Origin: Asterias rubens
Taxonomy: Eukaryota > Echinodermata > Asteroidea > Forcipulatida > Asteriidae
DNA length: 64,000 nt
Assembly (NCBI RefSeq): GCF_902459465.1
Contig: NC_047064.1
Span: 5,358,762-5,422,761, forward strand
Reading direction: 5' to 3'
Part shown: piece after piece, positions 12,600 through 25,700 of the stretch
Layout: every line of letters begins with the position of its first letter
Numbering within the stretch: position 1 is the stretch's first letter
Notes under the pieces: generated by a model
Databases searched by the model: none
What the model was told of the DNA's origin: nothing
The model's input: the letters and a program-made list of their open reading frames with translations, nothing else
Program-made: the position numbers and the translations under genes

Positions 12600-14203
12600 G
12601 GGCAATATTTCACAGGTTTGTTAATATTCCATGTAGGCCAACTGTTGATCACACAAAACATGAACTCTATCGGCGACTTTGTCAGCTCCTCCAATCATAT
12701 TATAATATTACAACAATGTATACCTTTAACCAAAGGTGGGTCTCTGTAAATAAAGCTCATCTCACTTTTTTAATACGAGACAGTGGGTTTTGGTGCAAGA
12801 AAATTTACTTCTAGGATTGCTTATGGTCTAATTTTAGCAAGTAAAATTTCAGGGTTCAAACTGTTATCAATGTTGCTTTCGAATAATTCACTGATAATTA
12901 TATAAAGCAGGCAACTCTCTCTAAACTTGCTCTGACGACCCAGCGAGTTTTGTTTTTGTTCATTGGCTCCCAAACCGCCCAGCAGTTTAAAATTGTGTTG
13001 GAGAAAAAAAGAAAACAAATCATAGTCGAAACTAAAGAAAGAATTGCAAAAAGTCCACACCTCCTTACTACTCCTATCATTATCATAGTCTTGGTTTCAC
13101 GACGCTCAAGTTGTATTTTGGTCAGTGTTTTATGAGACGATAGCGCACTCTAGCGGCGTGACTAAAACATTAAAGGAGCGTTATGGAGTCAAGACTATCG
13201 AATTAGTACATTGTAGTACTTTTTAAAGGCCCTACGATTTTTAGATGGCAACCTGGGTCAATTCTTGCCACCCCTACAGTAGGCTATAGCACCTTCTAAA
13301 AATCATGCGGCAGTACAGTGTATGGGCTTTTATGTCAAAAATTCAAGCTAATGCAAACTTCTTGATGTAATTTCTTATAGAATAAAAATGTTATGTTCCT
13401 GCAAAAAAAAAACAAAAAAAAAACCACATGTTAACTCTTATCTAACACGCAACTGTAGTAATAATGTAAATAAAAATGTTTTTTTAATAAGCACACTATG
13501 AAAACGGTTGGAGTCTTTCTTTTAATCCTGTTTACATACTCCCATGCGAATGCATGTGAACGTTTTTTTTTTCAAGCTGGAGTTTGTGTGATTCATTCTA
13601 GACGTACTGTACCGTAACTGTTTGGTACTCCCTGCCTCGGGGTGCCCCCTGAGTTCATTTCACTTTAATATTTTTGTTTCTGCTTATAGCCCCATACCAA
13701 GAGTGGTTTTAAGCCTCTCTTTGGGGCGAACTTTCGGATTTGGTTTATAGGGTCCTGCTATTGTTCTATTTTTCCCTTTTATATTATAAGAATTCCTCTG
13801 AAGGCCGGCCCAAGTTGAACAAACTAAGACCCTCAGGCGGGCCCTCCGTCATCAGGGACAACCTCAGCTAGAAAGAGCACGCCATTTTTATGATGATAGA
13901 TAAATAAATAAAATAATTTTTATTTTTTTTAATTTTTTTTTTTATGATAGGCATGGCCGGAAAGAGCTAACAAAATACGAAGATAGTCTAGATACCACAA
14001 TAAAATATTATCAAGCTAATAACTACGGCTATAGCCTATATAAAAAAGATAATTCCTGATTATCTAAAAAAAGAAGAAGAAGATAACCGCACGGTGCAAG
14101 AACTTTTACACTAGCCCCCCCCCCCCCCCACCAATCATCAGTATCAGTGGTCCACCCCCTTTACACTGGGCAGTGGGCCCCTGTCTTTATACCAAGGAAG
14201 TAA
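12600..14203. other. Intergenic between the C4orf45-like gene and ZRANB3
   Basis: AT-rich with poly-A, poly-T and poly-C tracts (13400, 13920, 14114). No exon or clear transposon was identified. Confidence 0.4.
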
Positions 14204-14305
14204 GGCCGTGTCCGAATTAGCGACTACGGCTACGGCTAGATTTCCGCTTAGCAACACCTTTAGCAATAGCCATAACCTTAGCCGCCAATTCGGATTCGGC
14301 CTTCA
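14204..14305. mobile_element. Short inverted-repeat element upstream of ZRANB3
   Basis: AGGCCGTGTCCGAATTAGCG and CCGCCAATTCGGATTCGGCC ends, with repeated CTACGGCTACGGCTA and TAGCCATAACCTTAG inside. It lies about 370 bases upstream of the start codon, in the likely promoter region. Confidence 0.65.
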
Positions 14306-14670
14306 CGAGCCTCGAAGAATGACGTTTCAGGCAGGACACAATAAAAAACATTCTCTCTGAGCTGTCGATTGGTGGCGCTTCATGTCATGGCGCGCCACAC
14401 AACAAATTCGTGCAACATAAATAAGTTTCTAAACCAACAGTGAAACTCTTGTTTAGGATAAAATTAAAAGTATTAATTATAGAATAATTACTACTGGAGT
14501 AGGATAATGGATAATGTCACAAAGGTTTTGACCTAAAAATCCGGTGATTATCGAGACACTTGTGATCGTCGAAGAATCAGCCTGATTTAGTGATTTGGTG
14601 ATGGGATGTCGAGTGACCGTGTTTGGTGTGGAAACATCGGACCACCAAAAACTAAATAAATCACATCAGA
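14306..14670 (+). promoter_or_regulatory. Probable promoter and 5' UTR of ZRANB3
   Basis: The 365 bases before the ATG lack an obvious TATA box at a fixed spacing. TAA at 14653 closes the frame upstream of the start. Transcription start unknown. Confidence 0.4.
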
Positions 14671-15718
14671 ATGACAGCAGAAGTGAAAGAGTTCGACCCT
14701 TCAAAGGATGCTGTGTTGTTGGAATCTTTACCTAAAGGCCTGTGCGACAAGCTGTTGCCGTTCCAGAAAGAGGGTATTCTGTATGCACTTCAAAGAAATG
14801 GAAGGTGAGTGTAGTTTTTTAATTTTAGTTATTCAACATTTTTTTTGTAACTATATAATATAATTTAAATTTTATTTTTATAATAATCTCCGGCTACCTC
14901 CGACCTCCGACTTTTACCAACACCCTAAGTAAGCCCCTAGTACAGTAGGCCTATAATAATAAAGTATAAAAATAATAAAAATAAGGTGGCACATATAGAG
15001 TGTCTATTCTATTTCAAAGCATTACGCGTTTTAGGGTGTGTCCAATACAGATCAAAAATAAAAATCGAAGGTGGCCAATTCCAAACTCAAAACAAATCAA
15101 AATCGCCGTAAACAAGTGGGTGGGTCTTTAGTTGCGATAACGTTACCCTCCTCCCGACGGAGGGAGGGTAACGTTATCGCAACTAGACTGTGGTGGGTCT
15201 TTCAGCAATTTCTTGAATTTTGGTTCAAAAGTGAGTTTGTATTTCCTCAGCCAGGAAGTGAGTTCCACATAGTTGCGATAACGTAACCCTCCTCCCGTTA
15301 TCGTAATTAAATTCCACAAGGACTGCATTGATGTAGAAAGCATCTTGTGCGAGAGTAAAAGCAGTTTTTTTTGCATACCCTAAGACGTTACTCCTACAAC
15401 TATGGAGACGATAGCGGAACAAACCTATATAGTTCTAGGAGTAACCTTCAGTGTACTACTCTAGAACTGAATACACCTTAACCAGTGTACAGAGTCTTAT
15501 ATAAGTACAAACAACAATAGCCGTAAGAACCTCGACTAGAGTACCTTCTGTGACGGTGACACTGCCTAGTTTTTACTCTGTTTTTTTTTAAGACATTCAT
15601 GGTTTGTTGGCTCAAAATAACTTTCTTTGGGCAGTGAATTCCAGAAGCGGGTGGTGTCTAAAACTAATAAAATTGTCTAGTGTACTTCTTTAGTATACTC
15701 TTTTGCCCTCAAGTCTCA

Positions 15719-15749
<31 letters not shown>

Positions 15750-18700
15750 ATTGAGTTTAAGTAAATCCATTGCAGTGTGACTGGGAGTTTTCACACTGCC
15801 CTGGGCATCACAGCTTTTGATAATACATGCTATTGTGATGGTTGTTTCATTCAAATCACATGACCTAGTCTAGTGTTGTTAGGTTAATGTAACTAGGAGG
15901 CCTAATGTTAAACAAACTTACAAAGAAATAAATCACTTCTTTCCCCTCATTATTTCTGCAGGTGCCTGTTTGGAGATGAAGTAAGTACCGTTCTGATTTT
16001 GGCTTAAAGGGAAGGTACATGTTTGGTAGTTACTCAAAACAAATATTCACTTAAAAACTGACTTGGTAACGAGCATTGGAGAGCTGTTGAGAGTAAACAA
16101 AATTGTGGGAAATTACTCCCTCTGAAGTAACTTCATCCAACAAGGGTGTTTTTTCTTTCATCATTTCCTCGCAACTTCGATGACCAATTATGAGCCTAAA
16201 TTTTCACAGGCTTGTTATTTTATGGTTATGATGGGATACACCAAGTGAGAAGACTGGTCTTTGACAACTACCAAACGTGTACCTTCCCTTTAAATTACTC
16301 TTTTAAGCACATTTGTGTGAGTTTGTGTCCTACCCAAACTGAATGTTAGATTTCAAATGATCTTAAAGTTCTGAGTAGAGGACATGTTGGTTTTTATTTG
16401 ACATTGCTATTTTTATGTAGATGGGACTCGGCAAAACCATTCAAGCCATCAGCGTTGCTTACTGCTACAAGTCTGATTGGCCGTTGCTGATTGTGGTCCC
16501 TTCCTCGATGCGCTATCCATGGATTGAAGAGCTGGAGAAATGGCTGCCTGAGCTTCAACCAAATGATATCAATCTGATCACTTCTGGGACTGACATAAGG
16601 TACTTAAAAATTGTCTTTTTGTGTAAGCAAGTAGGATTTGAAACTTTGCATGGTGGAAATAAGATATAGAAGAGTTTGCGGTAACACCATGTAATGACTA
16701 TTCTCTAAATGAGTTGGGGTGGTTCTGAAAAGAACCGTTGGTTTAACTCGACGTTTCGATCAGTATGCTCTGATCGTCTTATGGAGAATGCTGGACTCTG
16801 ATGCTGCATGCTGCTTAAGTACTGGGCGGCGGATTAGCTTGGTGATGCACTGATCGAAACGTCGAGTTAACCAACGGTTCTTTTCTGAACCACCCCAACT
16901 CATTTAGAGAATAGTCATTACATGGTGTTACCGCAAACTCTTCTATATCTTGTGTAAGCAAGTTTGCCCCAAACAAGGTTAAAAGCCACTCTTGGCAGGA
17001 CAGGAGGTACTAGGTCGCAACGCACTGATGTATATCTGTAGAAAACAGGGTCTGGCTACAGACCTCGGCATGAAAGAGGTTGTAACGTTGATCTCAATCC
17101 TTCACCAAGAGGTTAACAATACGCTTCCTGCACTCTGCCTAATAAAGATAAATGACAGGCAGAAGCTCCGGCCCAAATCTGCCAACAGTACTCCATTAAT
17201 AGGGGAGTATGTTGTCTTTTACAGGTAAAGGATAACATCAAGAGGTAAGAACTTCCGAGCTCGATACAGACAACCAACTTGCATGTTAAAGACACTAGAC
17301 ACTATTGGTATTTGTCAGAGGGAGCCGTTTCTCGCAATGTTTTATACTACCAACCTCTCCCCATTACTCGTTACCAAGTAAGGTTTTATGCTAATAATTA
17401 TTTTGAGTAATTACCAATAATGTCCACTGCCTTTAACAGACTGATTATATTTGCACGTGTAATCTTCAGTAAGAGACGGTTTACAATGTAGCACTCTTGG
17501 CTTTTGATTTGTAGAATTATAAGCATACATTCATTTATACTTAGGTCCTAGAGCTGCTTACTCTTCCTGATTCTAGAATCTACAGACAGTTCCCTGAAAA
17601 TAACCAATCTTTCATGTTCTCCTAGATTACATTACTCAAAGTAGTTAATCTACTCATTTTTTCTTGGTCAGAAACATACCCAGCGCCAAGATTTCCATCA
17701 TCGGTTATGGTTTATTGCGCATTGCCAGCAAGACCCTTGTTGGAGCCCTGACGGAGCAGAAGTTTCAAGTAGTCATTGTGGATGAGTCGCACTACCTGAA
17801 GAACAGACAAGCAGCTCGTACTAAGCTCCTGGTACCCCTTCTACACACTGCAAAGAGAGTCATTCTGCTGACTGGGACACCAGCCTTAGCAAGACCTGCA
17901 GAGGTAGTTTTATCACTTGTATTCGTGCATGCTCCCATTCTACAACCCCCCTTTCAATGGTGGTTCTCATTGTGTGGTCTGTGCTCCCATCAACATTGAC
18001 CGGGGGGAGGAGGCGGGGGGTGGGGGGGGGGGTGGGGGACGGGGGAGAGAACATTTATTGTGGCAGGGGGGAATGGAATGGGGAATGTTTGTTGTCACAT
18101 TGATAATGTGTGGCCGATTCAATTTGGTCAGGATTTTAGGCACAAATAATAGAGCTGCTTTAAGCAAAGAAATACTGCTTAAAGTGTTGCTGCTAAGCCA
18201 AAGCAAGCAGGCTACCAGTCACAGATTGTACACGTGACATGCTATTTTGGCTGGTAACCTTTTTGTGGTAAGCATAATTTGGGTGAGTTTAGCTACTTTT
18301 GGGGTCCTGACAAGTAAGCCAGGAGGCTTACGACCGTTCTTCTCGTCACACAACGGTAATTATGTCTATCAAAAATAATATTTATATTTGACGTTGTATT
18401 CCTTTGTATTCCTTCAAAGCTGTTTACGCAGATTGACAGCGTGCAGAAGGGCATTATGGGTAGCTGGTCTCAGTTTGCGAAGCGCTACTGTGACGCTCAG
18501 TGGAAAAACTTTGGCAAGCAGAGAAGATGGGACACAACGTAAGTAGACCTTACCTTTTGGGGTTGGCGGAGTGGTATATTTTCTCACCTTCCGCCGGAGG
18601 TACTACCGGTTTATGGATTGGGTTTTCAGTCGCTGCTTGACTGCATGGTTTGCTCTGGAATAATTCTTGGGGGGTTTCCCTCCCATATCTAAAACTTAAA

Positions 18701-21700
18701 CTTCCTTGTCTTCTCTCCATTGGGTTCTTGGGTAGTTTATTGATGAAAGTCAGTGTGCACTATTGGTAATTGTCAAAGACCAGTCTTCTCACTCAGTGTA
18801 TCTCAACATATTATGCATAAAATAACAAACCTGTGAAAATTTGAGCTCGATCGGTCGTCGGTGTTGCGAGATAACTACGAAAAAAAAAAACACCCTTGTC
18901 ACACGAAGTTGTGTGCATTCAGATGCTTGATTTTGAGATCTCAAGTTCTAAACTTGAGGTCTCTAAATCAAATTCGTGGAAATTTACTTCTTTCTCCAAA
19001 ACCACTCCACTTCAGAGGGAGCCGTTTCTCGCAATGTTTTATACTACCAACCTCTCCCCATTACTCATTACCAAGTAAGGTTTTGTGCCAATAATTATTT
19101 TGAGTAATTACCAAAAGTGTCCACTGCCTTTAAGTTCGCTTTTCTGAGAATCCTTGGCTGCACAACCAAGGGCGGATTGCAATAAAATGGTCTTTGCCAG
19201 AAGAATGGTCTTTGCCAGAAGACCAGTCAATCGGTTGATGAAAAAAATAAAAATAAAAATATAAAAGTTATTTATATTGCGCTTTTCCAAAACATGACCG
19301 AAGCGCATAACAAAGAAAAGGATTAATTAAAACTAGCAAGAAACAAATCATTAATCTACTTTTTAGGAAAGAGATTAGTTTTAAGTTTTTTCTCAAAAGT
19401 AACAACACACAAAGATTTATGGACATTAATTGGGAGATTGTTCCAAAGTTCAGCAGCAGAGTGTGCGAAGGCGTGTTCGCCATAAGTTAGTTTAGATTCA
19501 TGAGTGAAGTCAGTGAAGTGCAGTGAAATACGAACTTGAAGCATTTCTAAGCTTTGATAGTTACGATGGTTGACATTATACATAATACAACTGACACACT
19601 GACACTGGCTTTGAAAGGTAAACAAAGTTTGGACAGTATTGACTTGCCTTCTGTCGAGCAAAGAAGTTGGCACTTAACTTATCTAGCGTTACTTGAACTG
19701 CAGATAAATTCTCCAGTCACAACTACTTGTAAGCAATTTGGCGAAACGTCTGGGACAAAATTAAAGACATAATAAACATTGTCTCGTCGTCGTAGGGCTC
19801 TTTGCATTAACTATTATCACTAACAGATGTCGCGCCATGTTTACAAACAAAACAAACACCGATTATAGCCAGCTCAGCGCAGGCTTAAAAGTATAGACCG
19901 TGCTGATGCAATCAGTCTATAATAATAACTGGATTAATATAGCGCCAAATTACCAAAGGATGCAAGGCGCTTAAATAAAGGAAAGAAAGAAAGACCCAAC
20001 AATGAAGACAACCAGCTACAAGTTGGAGCATTCATAATTAAAGACTGTCGTGCACTGAACGGTTTAAGACCACTAGGTGCAATCCGCCCTGAAATGAAAA
20101 CTCTGTCCATCAAAAACCCATCAAAAATGAACAGCTGGTTCCATTTCTGTTGGATTAAGACTATATCGATAATGTGTGTTGTTTGAGACCTAGTCTGTAC
20201 TTAAAGCCATTGGACACTTTCGGTAAACATTATTGTCCAAGGCCCACACTTTGTGTATCCCAACTTAAATATAAAAACACAAACCTGTGAAAATTTAAGC
20301 TCAATTGGTCATCGGAGTCGGGAGAAAATAACGGGGAAAACCCACCCTTGTTTCCGCACATTTCGTCGTGTAATGAAATGTGTTTAAAATAAATCCGTAA
20401 TTCTCGATATCGAAATTGATATTGTTTTAATGTTTTCTCAAAAAGTAAAGCATTTCATGGAATAATATTTCAAGAGAAGTCTTTCACCATTACCTTCTGT
20501 AAACCATGTAATTTATTTGTAAATCTGTGAACTTTTAACTTTTTTTTTCTGTTTCAAAAGTGTCCAATGGCTTTAAGCTGCTGTTGGCATTGTGTATGGT
20601 GTACAGCAGAGAGAAACCTTTACCAATTAGGCCTAACAAAAAAAAATGTTTAATTATTTTATTCAATACCCCATGCATGGTTAAAGGCAGTGGACACTAT
20701 TGGTAATTACTCAAAATAATTATTAGCGTAAAAGCCTTTCTTGGTGACGAGTAATGGGGAGAGGTTGATGGTATAAAACGTTGTGAGAAGCGGCTCGCTC
20801 TGAAATGACGTAGTTTTCGAGAAAGAAGTAATTTTCCACAAATTTGATTTTCGAGAATCAACCATCTAAACGCACACAACTTCGTGTGACAAGGGTATTT
20901 TTTCTTTCATTATTATCTCGCAAGTTCGATGACCGATTGAACTCAAATTGTCACAGGTTCGTTATTTTAGGCATATGTTGAGATACACCGACTGTGAAGG
21001 CTAGTCTTTGATAATTACCAATAGTGTCCACTGCCTTTAAAGGAACAAATAAACACAAACAGCACAATGTGGGAATGTTGTGGCGCATACTTTTCTAGAT
21101 TTCGGTAGTACATAAACATATCTTTATTTTCTTGTGTTTTAATCAGAGGAGCAACTAATCTGAGTGAACTGCACACACAACTGGTACAGAAAGTCATGAT
21201 CAGAAGAGAAAAGAAAGATGTAAGTTTCATAATTCTGTATTTTGTATCGTCTTGCTTGATGGCAAACCCCGACATCTATTAAAGCGGGAATCCAGTTAAC
21301 ATCTAACCGCAGGTCCAGCTTCGTTGAGAAGTAATTTTTTTGCCTTTTCATGCCCCACCGGTGAAGCAACCCAAAGGGGCATATAGTGTTTGCAATCATT
21401 GTTCTAGCGACTACTCAGTAAAGATTTGTTCTATTAAACTCCAAACTTAGTGTGTGGATTGGTCTTGGGATCCCCCAGAAGCCTATTTTTGTTTTGCCCA
21501 CTACAATAAATATCAAGTTCATTATGGCTAAAACAAAAGAAATATTGTCTAAACTCTACATCAATTAGGAGGTTAATCTCAGCGGGGCATTTGTGTTTGT
21601 CAACATTGTTGTTTTTTCAAGAAAGATCCTTAAATCATTCAGTATTGACCCAATGCATCGGACGTAATCATCACAGTAAATCTTGGTTGGGCAATTTTGC

Positions 21701-22749
21701 GAGTTAGTGTCCTTTACATGCTAATAATAATGTGTAATTTGCCCCCCTCCCCCCTCCAAATGGTGAGCATGTCAGATGGTAGCCATTTGTGACATTGGTG
21801 CAAGGTGGTCTATACTTGTACATCGGTGTAGGAGAAAAAGAAAATGAGTTAAAACTGGTTGTCTTTTTTTTTGGTGTCACAGGTTTTAAAGCAGCTACCG
21901 CCAAAACGACGACAAAAGGTGCCCTTTGAGTTGGCTGACTCTGCAGAAAAGAAGGTAAAAAGGAAAACAAGACACTTGTTCGAGATTGTTTCAGCGCTCT
22001 ACCAACTGAAGTAACTAGCCCTAATGTTTGCGTTCTCCCTATTTCATTAAGGGGTGCCAGTGAGTCAGAAACTGTTAATAATAATGATAATAACCTGTTT
22101 TTATAAAGTGCTTTTCACCCCCGGAGGGCGTCCCAAAGCCTTTTACATGTACATTATTACCCCTGGTCACTGGGCCTTAATTCACTCCTTAAACCATCTC
22201 AGCTCCCTGGTGGGGAGTATACAGCCTTGTGCAACATTAATATGCGCTTCTCGGCTAAATCAATCACAAGAACCATTTCTGCCCTCACAGGCACCCATTT
22301 ACCCCTGGGTGGAGAGAAGCAATTATAGTTAAGTACATGTATCTTGCTAGGGGACACAAGTGTCACGACCCGGATTTGAACCAACACTCTGCTGAACAGA
22401 AGTATCAGAGCTTGAGTTTGGTGCTCTTATCCGCTCGACCATCACACCTGTAACTGCAATGTAGACAGGGCTCACTGCCAAGTTTACATTACAGCCTTTG
22501 AAGCGGCAGCAGAGGCAATCACCTTAATAAGGGGATGCATCTTTTTTTATTTCAAATATCAAGTAATGAAAGAGTAGGGAAGTCATGATCACTCTCCTCC
22601 TATTTTGTTTCTCGTAGGAACTGGAAGATTGTTGGGTACAACTTGAAAACGTCTTCAACCCCAAAGGAGACATGGAGGAACTAAACAGCTCCGGTTTTGA
22701 AGTCAAGAGGCTGGCCTCTCAGATGTACACACTTACAGGAAAAGCAAAG
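14671..22749 (+). CDS. ZRANB3: ZRANB3 exons 1-8: SNF2 helicase lobe 1
   Basis: Exons: 14671-14804, 15962-15980 (only 19 nt), 16421-16599, 17672-17903, 18420-18538, 21147-21219, 21883-21954, 22618-22749; together 960 nt, 320 codons. Visible motifs: LLPFQKEGI (Q-like motif), Walker A DEMGLGKT split across exons 2 and 3 (Lys about 56), [14 protein letters not shown] (motif Ia region), DESH Walker B at 148-151, LLTGTPA motif III, and FGKQRRWD and MIRREK as in the family. The DESH box rather than DEAH is the ZRANB3/SMARCAL1 signature. The 19-nt microexon carries RCLFGDE; it is too short for ORF finders and was placed by phase. Confidence 0.93.
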
Positions 22750-25700
22750 GTATTGGAGAGGTTTTGCAAGCCTATGGATTAATAAAACAGATACTGATAC
22801 ATCAACACTTTGTGTGTTCCTGTGACGCCAAGTTGCAATTTCCATACTTTGCTGGGACATGAACAATGGAGTTTTTTAAGACCTCATGAATCTGAATACT
22901 CTATAAGCTGAAGTGTTAGTCCCAGCCTATTTCTATACCATCCGGCCAGGTATATAGTTAATAAGCAGGACAGTGCTTTTCAGAACTGAGAATTCTCCCG
23001 AACATCCAAACAATCTACTCCACTGTAGTAGAATTAAGCAAGACAGTTCTCTAAGAACAAACTCTACCTGGCAAATAGATACGATACACACATGGTGTTA
23101 CCGCAAACCAAATATATAACACTGGAGTTAATTTATACACATACGCTAAAACACAAATTCGTTTTGTTGAAATGTCCATTTTAAGCAAACAGAATGCAGT
23201 GTCAACAGGATTTCTTTTTTGCCAGGCTTGTTGTAAACTTTCTTGACATGCGTTTAACGTGTGGGTTCGAAAACAAAAATAATATATATCAAGAGAGGGC
23301 AAAATCACTAAAGAAAAACTTTTGACTTTGGAATGATCATGGCAACACAAATCAGCAAGAAAGACTTAAAGAGTTTCGAAAAAGCTTAAAAAAAAAAAAA
23401 AGTTCATTTTGAAAGAGTTAATTGGTAAACCCCAACTCATACCACACTAAGTACTTTGGTAATTTTGGTAATTTTGTTTTTGTTGGCTGGTCCATATTTG
23501 AATGTTTCTTTTGTCTGGTAATGAATGGGTACCCTGGCTTAACTTCCAATCATGACAACCAAGTCTATGATAATTCCATGTTCACTTCAATCTTTGTTGT
23601 GTGTGTCTGGGTGCCTTGGGTCGTTCCTTCCAAAGTGATCACAGTCCTTTCAAAGTGATTGGCAAACCAAAATTTGTGTTGTTAATTGTTGGTTTTATTA
23701 TCCATGTTAGATTGGTGCTGTTTGTGAGTACATCAAGATGCTGTTACAGAACGACAACATGAAGTTCTTAGTCTTTGCTCATCACAAGGAAGTATTGACG
23801 GCCCTGGCTCAAACTGTTGCGGCTTATACCAAGGAACATCAAAAACAACTCAAATATATCAGGATTGACGGAGACGTACCAAGCTCAGAAAGAATGGTAA
23901 TGTTTTTAGCGTTAGTTTATCTCTCAGTTTGTGAGTTACATGCATAAACTTGAAAATACCAGCAACTTATAATAGAGACGGGAAACAACTAAGCAGGGAC
24001 CAATTCCATTGCTTTGTTTTTTAAGAAAAAAGGGATAATTTGAATCTGATAAAGACTTCGGGTCTAAAGCCTTTTTTTTTAGGCATCACCAAGCACACAA
24101 AACTGTGCAACAAGGGTGTCTTTTTCTCTTCATTACTTTCTTGCAATTTTGATGACCAATTGAGCCAAAATTTTCCCAGATTTCTTATTTTATGCAAATG
24201 TTTAGATACACTAAGTGAGAATACTGGTCTTTGACAATTGCCAAAGGTGTCCAGTGCCTTATATAACACCTTTCATCCGTTGGTCATTGTGCGCTATATC
24301 AATCCAGTTGTGATTTTGTATTGTTATCTTTTAAAATTAGTTGGTGTCTATTTTCTTCTTCAGCATTTGGTGAATCAGTTTCAGACTGACTGTAATACCA
24401 GGGTTGCGTTACTGAGCATCTTAGCAGCTGGCACGGTGAGTACTGAATAATTGCTGAGCAATGCTGACCACTGACCGTCTAAAGCCACGTTGCCTTGGAT
24501 CGGTCGAGTTGGTCTTTGAAAAGCGTTTGTGACCATTTGTCATAAAATGCATATGGGTAGAAAGATGTTGTAAAAGTAGAGTACAATGATCCACACAAAC
24601 ATGCTTCGAAATTGTACGGTTTCCCTTTTACCTCGTCGACAAACACGGTCGGCCATTTATGGGAGTAAAATTTTTTACTCCCATAAATGGCTGACCGTGT
24701 TAGTTCGCAACGTAAAAGGAAAACCGTGCAATTTTGAGGCAAATTTGTGTGGATCATTGCATTCTACTTTCAAAACATCTTTCTAACCATGTGCATTTCA
24801 TGACAAACGGTTGCAAACGCTTTTTAGAGACCAACTCGTCCGATCCAAGGCAACGTGTTCCTTTAATAGTTACCCCCTAGATTACTTCAGTCATTCTCTC
24901 AATGTCTCTTCACCCCTAACAATATCAAGCACCAAGTCTTACAGCTCCAAATCCTTCTCATGCGCTACTCCTAGAGTGTGAACAATTTCTCCCACCCTTG
25001 CTTCAATCAAGTGGCTCTCTGAAAAGCTAAAAACCAAACTCAAACCTCACTTGTTTCAAGTTGCCTAAGACTAAATGGTCATTCTAGGCTATTTTGAGTT
25101 TATTGTGAAAACAGTTTCAGATGACCAGCCGTCGATTTCACAAAGAGTTAGGACTCGTCTTATCTCGAGTTAGGATGAGTAACTCATCCTAACTTAGGAT
25201 TAATCTTAAGGTCTGCATGGTACAGTGCAGGGTTGGGACTCGTCCTATAAGTCCTAAGATTAGTCTTTAGTTAGGAAGAGTTTGTGAAATCGACGGCAGG
25301 ATTTAAATATATGTGTGAGTTTCATGAACAAATATTGAATGCCTTTCATTTGTGGATTGTCGTCACTTTGCTTTGCCTTGTGAAATGGACTAGTCTTGAT
25401 TGAAATAACCCCTTGATTATACACATGTAGACCAGTTGCATAAGGCAAAATGATACAGGGACACTGGGGTCATGCGCATGCTTTTAATAACAAAGAACAG
25501 ATATCGTCCAATGATTTGCCTCTTTCGGGCTCAGTAAGGGCACTTTTTGGCCTCAGCGAGGACACTTTTTGAGAGTGTGGCGTCACATTCTGCAACATTG
25601 CACTCCTAAACATTCAATAAATATATTGGTAGTCAAATGAGTCCAATGAAAGCCATGTTGTATTTATCCTTGTGCGTTATACCCTTCCATTCGGTAACCA

